Part shown: positions 25,192 through 33,439 of the stretch, in pieces
Numbering within the stretch: the stretch's first letter is position 1
How the letters are laid out: the number at the start of each line of letters is the position of its first letter
From: Bacillus sp. REN3
Lineage (GTDB): Bacteria > Bacillota > Bacilli > Bacillales > Cytobacillaceae
Length of the DNA: 38,067 nt
NCBI RefSeq assembly: GCF_017912555.1
Contig: NZ_JAERSD010000024.1
Location: 1 to 38,067 of the forward strand
Direction: 5' to 3'
Translations under genes and position numbers: made by a program
Notes under the pieces: generated by a model
The model's database searches: none
Told to the model about the DNA's origin: nothing
The model's input: only the letters and a program-made list of their open reading frames with translations

Positions 25192-25389
25192 TTACTGTTG
25201 TAAAGGTCTTTCAAAGATTAGTTCATAATAAGAACCCACTGCAACTCCTGAAGTTGCAAAGTCAGGAGAGAAAATTTGAACAAACCGCCATCCCTGTTCT
25301 GCGTGACTTTTAATTACTTCTCGATAATCTTCATTAGGCTTACCAGAAATTTTTTTAAACTCTATTTTGACGAACTTGTATTCAAACAT
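25192..25389 (-). CDS. DUF4177 protein, IS passenger gene
   Basis: 65 residues with the DUF4177 pattern: MFEYKFVKIEFK, then EDYREVIKSHAEQGWRFVQIFSP, then YYELIFERP. Members are small alpha/beta proteins of unknown function common in Firmicutes. AAGGAGG lies 7 bases before the ATG. It lies wholly inside the IS boundaries, downstream of the transposase on the same strand and followed by its own terminator, so it appears to move with the element. I know of no transposition role for the family. Confidence 0.85.
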   Translation of the reverse strand: MFEYKFVKIEFKKISGKPNEDYREVIKSHAEQGWRFVQIFSPDFATSGVAVGSYYELIFERPLQQ

Positions 25390-25500
25390 TTTATTATCCT
25401 CCTTTTGAATATAACTATTTTTACGGTTTCAATTGAAATAAGTTTCAAATAACCCGTTTAGAAGCAACATTGTCCAATAACCTGCCTCGTTGAATAAAGA

Positions 25501-26529
25501 TTACACATTAAATTTTAACAGTCGTAAACTATCATATGTGTCTATCATTTCAAATACAAATGATGTTAATAGGAATTCTTTTATATGCTGTTTAGTGCTT
25601 TCGTTACTACGACTATCGACAAATAAGAACCAAGCAAGGTAATTATCAAGATATTTCGTAGCCACACCTTTAAAGCGGTCTATCCATTGTTTCAAACGAG
25701 AATGGAGACCATTTACATTTTGAATATGATACAAGCCCTTAATAACGTGTTTGCCACCGTCTGATTTAATTCTGTAATGCTCTCATCCTTTTTCTTTTGC
25801 ATAGGTTTTATAGGCTCTCCAAGCATCTGTGACAAGTACGTTTTCGTTGGAAAGTTTAGAACCAATTAAAGTATCGACTTTTGTTTTCACAATACGCCCC
25901 ATACAAGCAACTTTGGATACGGTTGCCTTTGTTCGGTCTCTTGCAACGAGAACACAAACCTGTTCGTGGCTTATTCCTCTATGTTTGGACTTTCCGCCAC
26001 GTTTACGAGGTTTACGTTCCGTAATGCCCCGTTGTCCCTTTTGAGAGTACAGGAAATAGGTCTCGTCAATTTCAACGACACCATCAAAATGTTCAATATC
26101 CATTTGTTTCAAGGCGTTTAACAGTTTGTGCCTCCAATAAAAAAGTGTAACCCAAGTAACACCTACGATTTCAGCCGATTTTCGCAAGGAATATCCTTTG
26201 AACATACAATCAACAAATGTAATCCATTCGTCACCTTTCCGAGTTCGATACAAAACAGTGTTGGTTGTGTCAGTAAAAGTCTTGTTGCAACACTTACAAC
26301 GGTAGCGTTGGCGACCGTTATACTTTCCGAACCGAACAACGTGTTCTGATGAACAATGAGGACACTCAAACCCTTCCTTGAATCGGGTTTCTCTCATTTC
26401 ATTGATTAAACGACCACCAACAAAGGATGAAAGTTCAACATAGCGTTTAACCCATTGATATACTTGTTCTTTTTGGGTGTGTGGTAATTTGTCGATATAC
26501 TTCAACAAGTTGCTAAACGCTTTGCTCAC
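25501..26529 (-). pseudogene. IS1595-family transposase with in-frame stop
   Basis: The frame encodes an N-terminal zinc ribbon (CPHCSSEHVVRFGKYNGRQRYRCKCC, four Cys), a helix-turn-helix region (GYSLRKSAEIVGVTWVTLFYWRHKLL), and the DDE-type core with EIDETYF and VTDAWRAY. At 25783-25785 a TGA stops it after YAKEKG. The same frame continues as EHYRIKSDGGKHVIKGLYHIQNVNGLHSRLKQWIDRFKGVATKYLDNYL, the expected C-terminal DDE part, to 25501. So one nonsense change (for example CGA or TGG to TGA) splits an otherwise intact protein of about 342 codons. The transposase is probably inactive. Confidence 0.88.
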
Positions 26530-26590
26530 CTTGACACCCCCGAATACTTGTTCTTATGTTGATTATAACAAGAATACGGACAGTAGAGCC

Positions 26591-26598
26591 TTTATATA
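26591..26598. repeat. Right 8-bp target site duplication of IS1595-type element
   Basis: TTTATATA immediately follows the element end AGAGCC at 26590 and is identical to 25048-25055. Confidence 0.85.
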
Positions 26599-26636
26599 AA
26601 AAAAACAGCCTAATCCGCGAATGGGAAAAGGCTGTT
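26597..26636 (-). terminator. Intrinsic terminator of marR-MFS operon
   Basis: On the minus strand AACAGCC and GGCTGTT pair across a loop with extra pairing, followed by at least seven T. It lies just after the MFS stop. The IS inserted at its distal edge. Confidence 0.85.
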
Positions 26637-26641
26637 ATCAT

Positions 26642-27856
26642 CTAATTTGCATCGTTCACTTTTGAATAGGACACTTGTCCAGCTGCTTTGGCATCTTTTT
26701 TTAAATGAAGGAAAAAGTAAACCGCCATTCCTGCCAGCACATAGAAAGAACTGTAAAAATACAGCTGGCTGAACGGGATCCCTGCCGCGACCAGGCCGAT
26801 GACATAAGAACCAAGGCCAAGCCCGGCATCAAAGACGGACAGGAACGTTGCCGTCGCCATTGCCTTGCGCTTCGGTGAGGCAGACTCGATCGCAATCGTC
26901 TGGAACGTCGGGAACAACGTACCCCAGCCGAGCCCTGTGAAGGCGGCTGCCAATAAGAACATGAAAGCTGAGTCTGTCTGGCTCAGCAAGAACATTCCGA
27001 TCGCGAAAAGAAGGATGGCCGGGAAAACGATGACATTGGCTCCAAACTGGTCGTACCATCTTCCGGTGACCGGGCGCGATAGCAGGAGGACAACCGCATA
27101 TACCACGAAGAAGAAGCTTGCGACATGGCCGAGATTCAATTCACTTGCATATACAGAAATGAAGGAAAGAATCGAGGAATACACGACAGCGAAAAATGCT
27201 CCAGTGGCAGCGATCGGGAGTGCGGTGACTTCGAAAAGCGAATCCATTGTCAGCTTTGACCATCCTTTTGAGGCCGTTGCTCCTGCCTTCTTGGATTCCG
27301 TCAGCATCAGACCTGCCGCCAGGCCGCCAATCGAAGCTGCTGCAGCAATGGATAGCATCAAGTTGACACCGCCATTTTGCAAAGCCGTCAATCCGAGGTA
27401 CGGCCCCATGACCATCGCCAGTGTGGAGGATAGGACAAAATAGCCCATCCCCTCTCCCCTTCTTTGATCCGGGATGATTTCTGCGACAATCGAACCCGCT
27501 GCTGTCGTTGCCGCTCCAAAGCTTAGCCCATGGAAAAAACGAACAGCCACTATTTGCCCCACATCATGTATGAAAAAATATACGAGCGTCGTAGCCAGGA
27601 AGATTCCCAAGGAAATCAGCAGGACGTTTCTGGCACTCGTACGCTCAATCAACTGTCCGGCAAACGGCCTGATGAAAATCGCGGCGAGGAGGAAAGCAGT
27701 CGTCAGCAATCCTGCGGATGACTTGGAGCCTCCAAGTTCATCGAGGACATACACGGGGAGTGTGACGAGGAGAAAATAGAAATTCATGAATAAGAAGAAA
27801 TTGCCGGCCGATACGGCGATAAAATTCCTTGTCCACAATTTTGGTGTTCCATTCAA
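26642..27856 (-). CDS. MFS transporter, probable drug or metabolite efflux
   Basis: 404 residues with about twelve membrane helices. The loop 2-3 motif is visible as GQLIERTSARNVLLISLG, and RRGEGMGYF follows helix 5. The pattern fits Bacillus efflux transporters of the major facilitator superfamily. The best start is TTG at 27856: AAAGAAGTGATC, close to the full Shine-Dalgarno consensus, lies upstream. An in-frame extension to 27997 would overlap marR and is not membrane-like. It is the second gene of a marR-MFS operon with a 16-bp gap, so it is probably induced by the ligand of the MarR protein. Confidence 0.88.
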   Translation of the reverse strand: MNGTPKLWTRNFIAVSAGNFFLFMNFYFLLVTLPVYVLDELGGSKSSAGLLTTAFLLAAIFIRPFAGQLIERTSARNVLLISLGIFLATTLVYFFIHDVGQIVAVRFFHGLSFGAATTAAGSIVAEIIPDQRRGEGMGYFVLSSTLAMVMGPYLGLTALQNGGVNLMLSIAAAASIGGLAAGLMLTESKKAGATASKGWSKLTMDSLFEVTALPIAATGAFFAVVYSSILSFISVYASELNLGHVASFFFVVYAVVLLLSRPVTGRWYDQFGANVIVFPAILLFAIGMFLLSQTDSAFMFLLAAAFTGLGWGTLFPTFQTIAIESASPKRKAMATATFLSVFDAGLGLGSYVIGLVAAGIPFSQLYFYSSFYVLAGMAVYFFLHLKKDAKAAGQVSYSKVNDAN

Positions 27857-27872
27857 GTTGATCACTTCTTTC

Positions 27873-28286
27873 TTATAATTTCTCCAGCCATTCCGAAAGG
27901 ATATTTTTAAGCTCTTTCTGGCTGGTTTCGGGAAGCCCGCTGACAATCTGCTCATTTGCAGCCAGGACGGCTTTTTCCAGCTCCGGATAACTTTCAAGAG
28001 CTCTCTCTGTCAAAACAATATGCTTTGTCCTTTTATCCGCTCCCGCCCGCTGTTCGATATAGCCAAGCGCATGGAGCTTCTGGAGCGTCCTTGTCAAAGG
28101 CGGTGCTTCTATTTCCAGATAGCTTGCGAGTTCCTTCTGCGTCATCGATCCTTTTTCCTTCAATACAAAAAGGACCGACCACTGGGAACTGTAAATCCCA
28201 TATGGTTCCAGCGCCTCATTCAGCCTCTTCGCCAAGATCCTCGATAGCCGCCGGATGCCATGAAACAGTTCGTGCCTCTCCTCCAT
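27873..28286 (-). CDS. MarR-family transcriptional regulator
   Basis: 137 residues with a winged helix: SQWSVLFVLKEKGSMTQKELASYLEIEAPPLTRTLQKLHALGYIEQRAGADKRTKHIVLTERA. The D-x-R of the wing (ADKRTKHI) is present. Dimerisation helices lie at both ends. The start at ATG 28286 has GAGGAG 11 bases upstream; a GTG at 28295 is too close to it. It probably represses itself and the downstream MFS gene from the TTACCTAGGTAA palindrome about 60 bp upstream. Ligand unknown. Confidence 0.9.
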   Translation of the reverse strand: MEERHELFHGIRRLSRILAKRLNEALEPYGIYSSQWSVLFVLKEKGSMTQKELASYLEIEAPPLTRTLQKLHALGYIEQRAGADKRTKHIVLTERALESYPELEKAVLAANEQIVSGLPETSQKELKNILSEWLEKL

Positions 28287-28344
28287 GGTTGCCACTGCTC
28301 CTCTTTTTCGCTAATTTACAATATTACTACTATAACACAATTGT

Positions 28345-28356
28345 TTACCTAGGTAA
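28345..28356. promoter_or_regulatory. Palindromic MarR operator
   Basis: TTACCTAGGTAA is a perfect 12-bp dyad. On the minus strand it overlaps a possible -35, 16 bases before TATAGT. Its position in the marR promoter suggests autorepression. Confidence 0.6.
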
Positions 28357-28396
28357 CTATTTTTATATAAAAGATACAAAAATTGGGAATATAATG

Positions 28397-28427
28397 CAAA
28401 AAAATCCTACCCAGTTAAGGATAGGAC
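28397..28427 (-). terminator. Intrinsic terminator of Nudix gene
   Basis: On the minus strand TCCTATCC and GGGTAGGA pair (one G-T pair) around TTAACT, followed by seven T. It begins about 8 bp after the Nudix stop. Confidence 0.85.
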
Positions 28428-28434
28428 TCACGAA

Positions 28435-28939
28435 TCAATCGGTCATGAATTTGTACCGCAAAATGGCGGCTAATCCTGCACCATGCTTGAACTCGCCCCT
28501 TGCAATCAGTTCCTTTACTTCCTCCATCTCCAGCTCATGGAGTTCAATCTGTTCGCTGTTTTCAAGCTTTTGCCCCGTTTCTGTCAGGCCGGCTGCTGCA
28601 TACAAAAAGATTTCCTCCGTTGTCGAACCGGGTGAAGGATAGAAGCTTCCCAGCTCCAGCCAGTGCTCGGCAACATGCCCTGTCTCTTCTTCCAGCTCTG
28701 TCTTGGCTGCCTCAATCGGCGAGCTTCCTTCTATCGTTCCGGCCGGCAACTCCCATTCCCAGCTTTTTATTGGATGGCGGTATTGCCTCAAACAGATGAT
28801 TTTATTCTCATTCGTGATAGGCAGGATGCACACTCCTTTGGCAAAATCCAAATAAGAATAGGTCTTTTCCTCCATCCGGAACGATGACCCGATCAACATG
28901 GACTTCGAACCGGTCCACTTTATGGGTGTTAGAATTCAT
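28435..28939 (-). pseudogene. Nudix hydrolase gene with apparent frameshift
   Basis: The downstream frame holds a Nudix domain of ADP-ribose pyrophosphatase type (YLDFAKGVCILPITNENKIICLRQYRHPIKSWEWELPAG, then TIEGSSPIEAAKTELEEETG). Its own first ATG lacks a ribosome binding site. The upstream sequence in another frame, from ATG 28939 (in-frame ATG also at 28960), reads MNSNTHKVDRFEVHVDRVIVPDGG, which fits the family's N-terminal strand and LPDG turn. The two join near 28870-28880 if one extra base in the G/A-rich GGAGGAAAAG is removed; the total length is 3n+1. The Nudix box also departs from consensus: TEL for REL, and Ser where the first Glu is expected. Either a decayed gene or a sequencing error. 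Confidence 0.7.
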
Positions 28940-29107
28940 GATTTTCCAAGCCAATTTCATTCACCTCGATTATGAATCTCTTCTTAAGTCCCTTTACTAG
29001 AATACAACAAATGTTGCCCGAACAGGAAAAAACTCCTTTCCTTGCCTCACATCTTCCTATTAAAATAGTAATGTTATATTTTTGATTCGTTTGCTGGTTT
29101 GGATCGG

Positions 29108-29225
29108 GAGGCGCGAAGGTTTCCACAGGAGAAACGCTAGAGGGAGACCCAGGAGGCGCTGAGTGTGGGGGAAGGTCCCCGGCAAGCCAGCGGGAAAGCG
29201 ACGTGCCTAGAGCGGAAAATCAACA
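29108..29225 (+). repeat. GC-rich dispersed repeat copy
   Basis: Contains GGGAGACCCAGGAGGCGCTG, then GGTCCCCGGCAAGCCAGCGG, GAAAGCGACGTGCCTAGAGC and GGAAAATCAAC, the same order of blocks as at 23478-23582 and 36507-36616. It occupies most of the 28961-29262 gap, and its end is about 40 bp before the start of the next gene. Confidence 0.7.
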
Positions 29226-29262
29226 CACAGCCATTAAAATCACCTTACTGGAGGACAGCCGA

Positions 29263-29871
29263 ATGGCAATCAATTTTTATGCAATGTACATCCACACTGA
29301 CAAGCTTGAAGAAGTAAAAGAGTTTTTAGCGAACTGGCTTAGCAATGAATACGGAAAAGAAGTGAGACAGGAAGCTGGACAGGATTCCGGCATTCCGTTC
29401 TTCGAAAATGAACAGCCAAAATGGTTTGCGGTAACTATTCTTCCCGGGAAATGGATCAGCGTCCTTCACGACGCATATGAACCGCCATTTGGCCTGGCGA
29501 GTAAACTGTCCGCGCAATTTTCCTGTACAGCCATCCAGGTGATGGGCCAGAGCACGGTGGATACCTATTGCCTGAGCGTCCACGAGGATGGTCAAATGTC
29601 CAGGATGATCCGCAACGGCGAAGATACCGATGGAGTTGAACAGGAAGGAATGCCATTCCCATTTGAAATAAATGATGGCCAGGACAATCAGCTTTTTGAT
29701 TATGAAGACATCGACGATTTTTGCCGGAACTTCGACATCGATCCTTTAACGGATCCATCTGAATATGATGACCATTGGACGTCTATAAAAATAGCAGAGC
29801 CCCATGCTCCAAAAAAGAAATCTTTCTTGCAGAGATTAGCTGGCAGGTTCGGAGACAAAGGAAGATCCTGA
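29263..29871 (+). CDS. Protein of unknown function, 202 residues
   Basis: A soluble, acidic protein starting MAINFYAMYIHTDKLEEVKEFL, with WFAVTILPGKWISVLHDAYEPPFGLASKLSAQFSCTAIQVMGQSTVDTYCLSVHEDGQMSRMIRNGE in the middle. It ends with a basic tail, PKKKSFLQRLAGRFGDKG. The middle resembles small Bacillus proteins that appear with immunity-like or DUF annotations, but I cannot assign a family. GGAGG lies 8 bases before ATG 29263; an in-frame extension to 29203 runs into the GC-rich repeat. Monocistronic and followed by a hairpin. Confidence 0.8.
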   Translation: MAINFYAMYIHTDKLEEVKEFLANWLSNEYGKEVRQEAGQDSGIPFFENEQPKWFAVTILPGKWISVLHDAYEPPFGLASKLSAQFSCTAIQVMGQSTVDTYCLSVHEDGQMSRMIRNGEDTDGVEQEGMPFPFEINDGQDNQLFDYEDIDDFCRNFDIDPLTDPSEYDDHWTSIKIAEPHAPKKKSFLQRLAGRFGDKGRS

Positions 29872-29892
29872 TCCCATGGCGGATCAGGATCT
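29863..29892. repeat. Perfect inverted repeat between convergent genes
   Basis: AGATCCTGATCC and GGATCAGGATCT pair around CATGGC, overlapping the stop of the 202-residue protein. It is shared by the convergent gdh gene. T-runs are weak on both strands, so terminator function is likely but not certain. Confidence 0.65.
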
Positions 29893-29921
29893 AAAATTGG
29901 CCCAAGCCCAAACTGATGAAT

Positions 29922-31575
<1,654 letters not shown>

Positions 31576-31613
31576 ACATCATGCTCCATTCTCTTGTTCA
31601 TAATATTGTTTCT

Positions 31614-31643
31614 TAGGCTGCGATGGAGGGAATCAAATTATTC
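31614..31643 (-). promoter_or_regulatory. Possible sigma G promoter of glcU-gdh
   Basis: On the minus strand GAATAA, then a 17-base spacer, then CAGCCTA. This resembles the forespore sigma G consensus (G-x-ATA for -35, CATnnTA for -10) with one mismatch in the -10. It lies about 40 bp before the glcU start. The B. subtilis operon is sigma G controlled, which supports the reading. Confidence 0.35.
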
Positions 31644-31733
31644 TCGGTGGAACAATTGCCTCCTATTGTCCTATTCCCCAGTAATCAGCAAATATGCTAA
31701 TCATCCTGGGGATTCACATGAAGGAGTGGGGTG

Positions 31734-31835
31734 TTGATCAAGAGATTTTCGGATGGCCGGCCTATCCATTCCCGCTGGCATGAGGCGGTGGCCCATCCTT
31801 TTCCATCAGAAAAAGGAATCATCCCGCGATCCTAA
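31734..31835 (+). CDS. Candidate 33-residue small protein
   Basis: A short frame starting at TTG (or GTG 31731): LIKRFSDGRPIHSRWHEAVA..., ending KGIIPRS. AAGGAG lies 7 bases before the TTG, and an intrinsic terminator follows 5 bp after the stop on the same strand, with no other plus-strand gene to account for it. This makes a self-contained transcription unit likely. The peptide is basic and not obviously membrane-bound. Family unknown. It could alternatively be a small RNA. Confidence 0.4.
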   Translation: MIKRFSDGRPIHSRWHEAVAHPFPSEKGIIPRS

Positions 31836-31840
31836 ATAAA

Positions 31841-31876
31841 CCTTGAAAGGCAGAGTGCCAATCAAGGTCTTTTTAA
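31841..31876 (+). terminator. Intrinsic terminator on plus strand
   Basis: CCTTGA...TCAAGG (outer) and GGC...GCC (inner) pair, followed by TCTTTTT. The only plus-strand candidate it could serve is the small frame at 31734-31835, or a small RNA. Confidence 0.75.
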
Positions 31877-31953
31877 AAATTCCCCTTCTTTCCCGCATAT
31901 GGCAGATCACGCATGAATAGGAATTAAGGAAATTCGAAGGTCTGCAGCAGTGA

Positions 31954-32688
31954 TCACGGCTGGGAAGCCATGTCCATTTCATTGATCAGTTTTTTTCGGT
32001 ACACAAATTTGGATATCGTGATGCTGATTTCGTAGAGCAGGAGCAATGGAACAATGACCAGGATATCGGAAATCAAGTCTGGCGGGGTAATCAGGATCGA
32101 GACGACGACCAGGACAAAATAAGATAGTTTCCGGGCCTTCGAAAGGATCATCGGATTGAGAATTCCCAGCCTTGTCAAAAACATGACAACAAGCGGCATT
32201 TCGAAGAGAAAGCCAAATGGCAGGCTGAGGCTGACCATGAACCGGAAATACTTATCCGCTGTAAACATCAACTCGAAGGTCCCCGTGGATAATTCCATTA
32301 AAAAACCTAACACGATTGGAAAAACCACGTAATACCCGAAGGAAATCCCGGTGATGAATAACAGGAACAGGCCAGGTATGAACCTCAGGGTGACCTTCCG
32401 CTCCTCCTTCGTAAGCGCAGGGGCAACGAAACGCCATATCTGGTATGCGGCAAATGGAATCGTCCCAGCCAGCGCCACAACCCCTGAAAGAATCATATAC
32501 ACCACTAAAATATCACTGGGTCCTAAAATCGCCAGCTTAACAGCCATGTCTCCCATTAACCAGTAATAAATATCATGGACATAAATGAAACTGGCAATAA
32601 AAAGACAGGCAAACACCACAACTGTTAAAATAAGCCGCTGGCGAAGCTCCCCCAGGTGTTCAACAAGCTGCTGATCATTGGTATCCAT
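31954..32688 (-). CDS. tatC: Twin-arginine translocase subunit TatC
   Basis: 244 residues with six membrane helices; the receptor subunit of the Tat system that binds RR signal peptides. Family marks are HLGELRQRLILTVV (residues 10-23), FRFMVSLSLPFGFLFEMPLVVMFL, and ALTKEERKVTLRFIPG. GGAGG lies 7 bases before the ATG. It is co-oriented with tatA, the CxxH/CxxC gene and phoX, but 325 bp containing a dispersed repeat separate it from tatA. Confidence 0.96.
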   Translation of the reverse strand: MDTNDQQLVEHLGELRQRLILTVVVFACLFIASFIYVHDIYYWLMGDMAVKLAILGPSDILVVYMILSGVVALAGTIPFAAYQIWRFVAPALTKEERKVTLRFIPGLFLLFITGISFGYYVVFPIVLGFLMELSTGTFELMFTADKYFRFMVSLSLPFGFLFEMPLVVMFLTRLGILNPMILSKARKLSYFVLVVVSILITPPDLISDILVIVPLLLLYEISITISKFVYRKKLINEMDMASQP

Positions 32689-32715
32689 CCTTGAACCTCC
32701 ATTTATGAGAAAAGT

Positions 32716-32965
32716 GCAACCGCGACCAGCCCGGCTAGCGCAGGCCGCCTAAGAACGCTGAGCACTGCACAGCGTCGGCAATAAACACGGAAGAGCCAGC
32801 CAGTGAAGTCGTCCTTAACCGCCCTGGTTTGGCGTCATCATTGGAACAGGAAATAGCCTTGGCGTTTACCTTCCCCGCAACCCTAAGCCAGAGGACAATC
32901 GCTCATCGGAGGGCGAGGCTTCCGCGAGGGGATAATCGCTGGTGCGAAGTGGAATTTTATCCTAC
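32716..32965. repeat. GC-rich dispersed repeat between tatA and tatC
   Basis: The stretch CAGCCCGGCTAGCGCAGGCC followed by GCCTAAGAACGCTG closely matches 36243-36275 (AGCCCCGACAAGCGCTGGCC, GACTAAGACCGCCG). GCCAGTGAAGTCG recurs in both, and the right end GCGAAGTGGAA matches the family end GCCTGGAGTGGAA. It fills most of the gap between tatA and tatC. No gene is visible in it. Confidence 0.65.
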
Positions 32966-33013
32966 TCTCTTAAAAAGAAGTAGACGAGAACACTCGCCTA
33001 CCCCTTCCGCATT

Positions 33014-33217
33014 TTAATTTTTTTCTGCTGTGCTGATTTCAGCCTTTGATGCTTCCTCTTTTTCTTCTCCTGATACAAGTCCTTTTGTGGCACTCTTGAA
33101 TTCTGTCAGAGTACGGCCAAAGGCTCGGCCAATCTCAGGCAGCTTGGAAGGGCCGAATATAATGAGAGCAATCACCAGGATTAAAATCAACCCAGGAATT
33201 CCGATGTTCTGAAGCAT
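33014..33217 (-). CDS. tatA: Twin-arginine translocase subunit TatA
   Basis: 67 residues. An N-terminal membrane helix ([37 protein letters not shown]) with the Tat[12 protein letters not shown] hinge and an amphipathic helix is followed by a Lys/Glu-rich tail. AAGGAGG lies 7 bases before the ATG, overlapping the end of the upstream gene. TatA multimers form the pore. With TatC alone this makes a minimal Gram-positive Tat system. It lies 16 bp after the CxxH/CxxC gene. Confidence 0.95.
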   Translation of the reverse strand: MLQNIGIPGLILILVIALIIFGPSKLPEIGRAFGRTLTEFKSATKGLVSGEEKEEASKAEISTAEKN

Positions 33218-33233
33218 GGATCTTGCCTCCTTC

Positions 33234-33419
33234 TTAGATTGCCTGTTTCTTTTTCCGGTGGCATAAATAGTTGAACAGCTTGTATCTTGCTCTTCTGCCG
33301 CAAATGTCGCATTTCGCTTGTTGGACAAAGTCACTATCGTACTCTGAAATAGTATGGACATGCGGGAGGTCGATCGCTTTGAGACCTTCCTTGACGTGTT
33401 TCTCGCAGGAAAAGATCAT
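33234..33419 (-). CDS. CxxH/CxxC small zinc-binding-type protein
   Basis: 61 residues with CEKH at residues 5-8 and CDIC at about 37-40, the CxxH/CxxC pattern of a small Bacillus family (BA_5709-like) of unknown function that probably binds one metal ion. It ends with a basic tail, CHRKKKQAI. The ATG at 33419 has GGAGG 9 bases upstream. It lies between phoX (20 bp upstream) and tatA (16 bp downstream), so it is surely co-transcribed with them. Its location suggests a role near phosphatase export or metal loading, but that is speculation. Confidence 0.85.
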   Translation of the reverse strand: MIFSCEKHVKEGLKAIDLPHVHTISEYDSDFVQQAKCDICGRRARYKLFNYLCHRKKKQAI

Positions 33420-33439
33420 TTCAGCATACCTCCACATGA

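Larger units (their letters stand above)
25056..26590 (-). mobile_element. IS1595-family insertion sequence with passenger gene
   Basis: 1535 bp bounded by GGCTCT at the left end and its complement AGAGCC at the right, with further imperfect inverted similarity (TGTT...AATC) inside. Exact 8-bp duplications (TTTATATA) flank it, the size known for the IS1595 family. It contains a zinc-ribbon transposase gene (25501-26529, broken by one stop) and a separate DUF4177 gene (25192-25389) with its own terminator. It sits just after the MFS gene's terminator and upstream of the coat-like gene. The inverted repeats beyond the first six bases are weak, but the matching duplications make the boundaries convincing. 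Confidence 0.85.
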
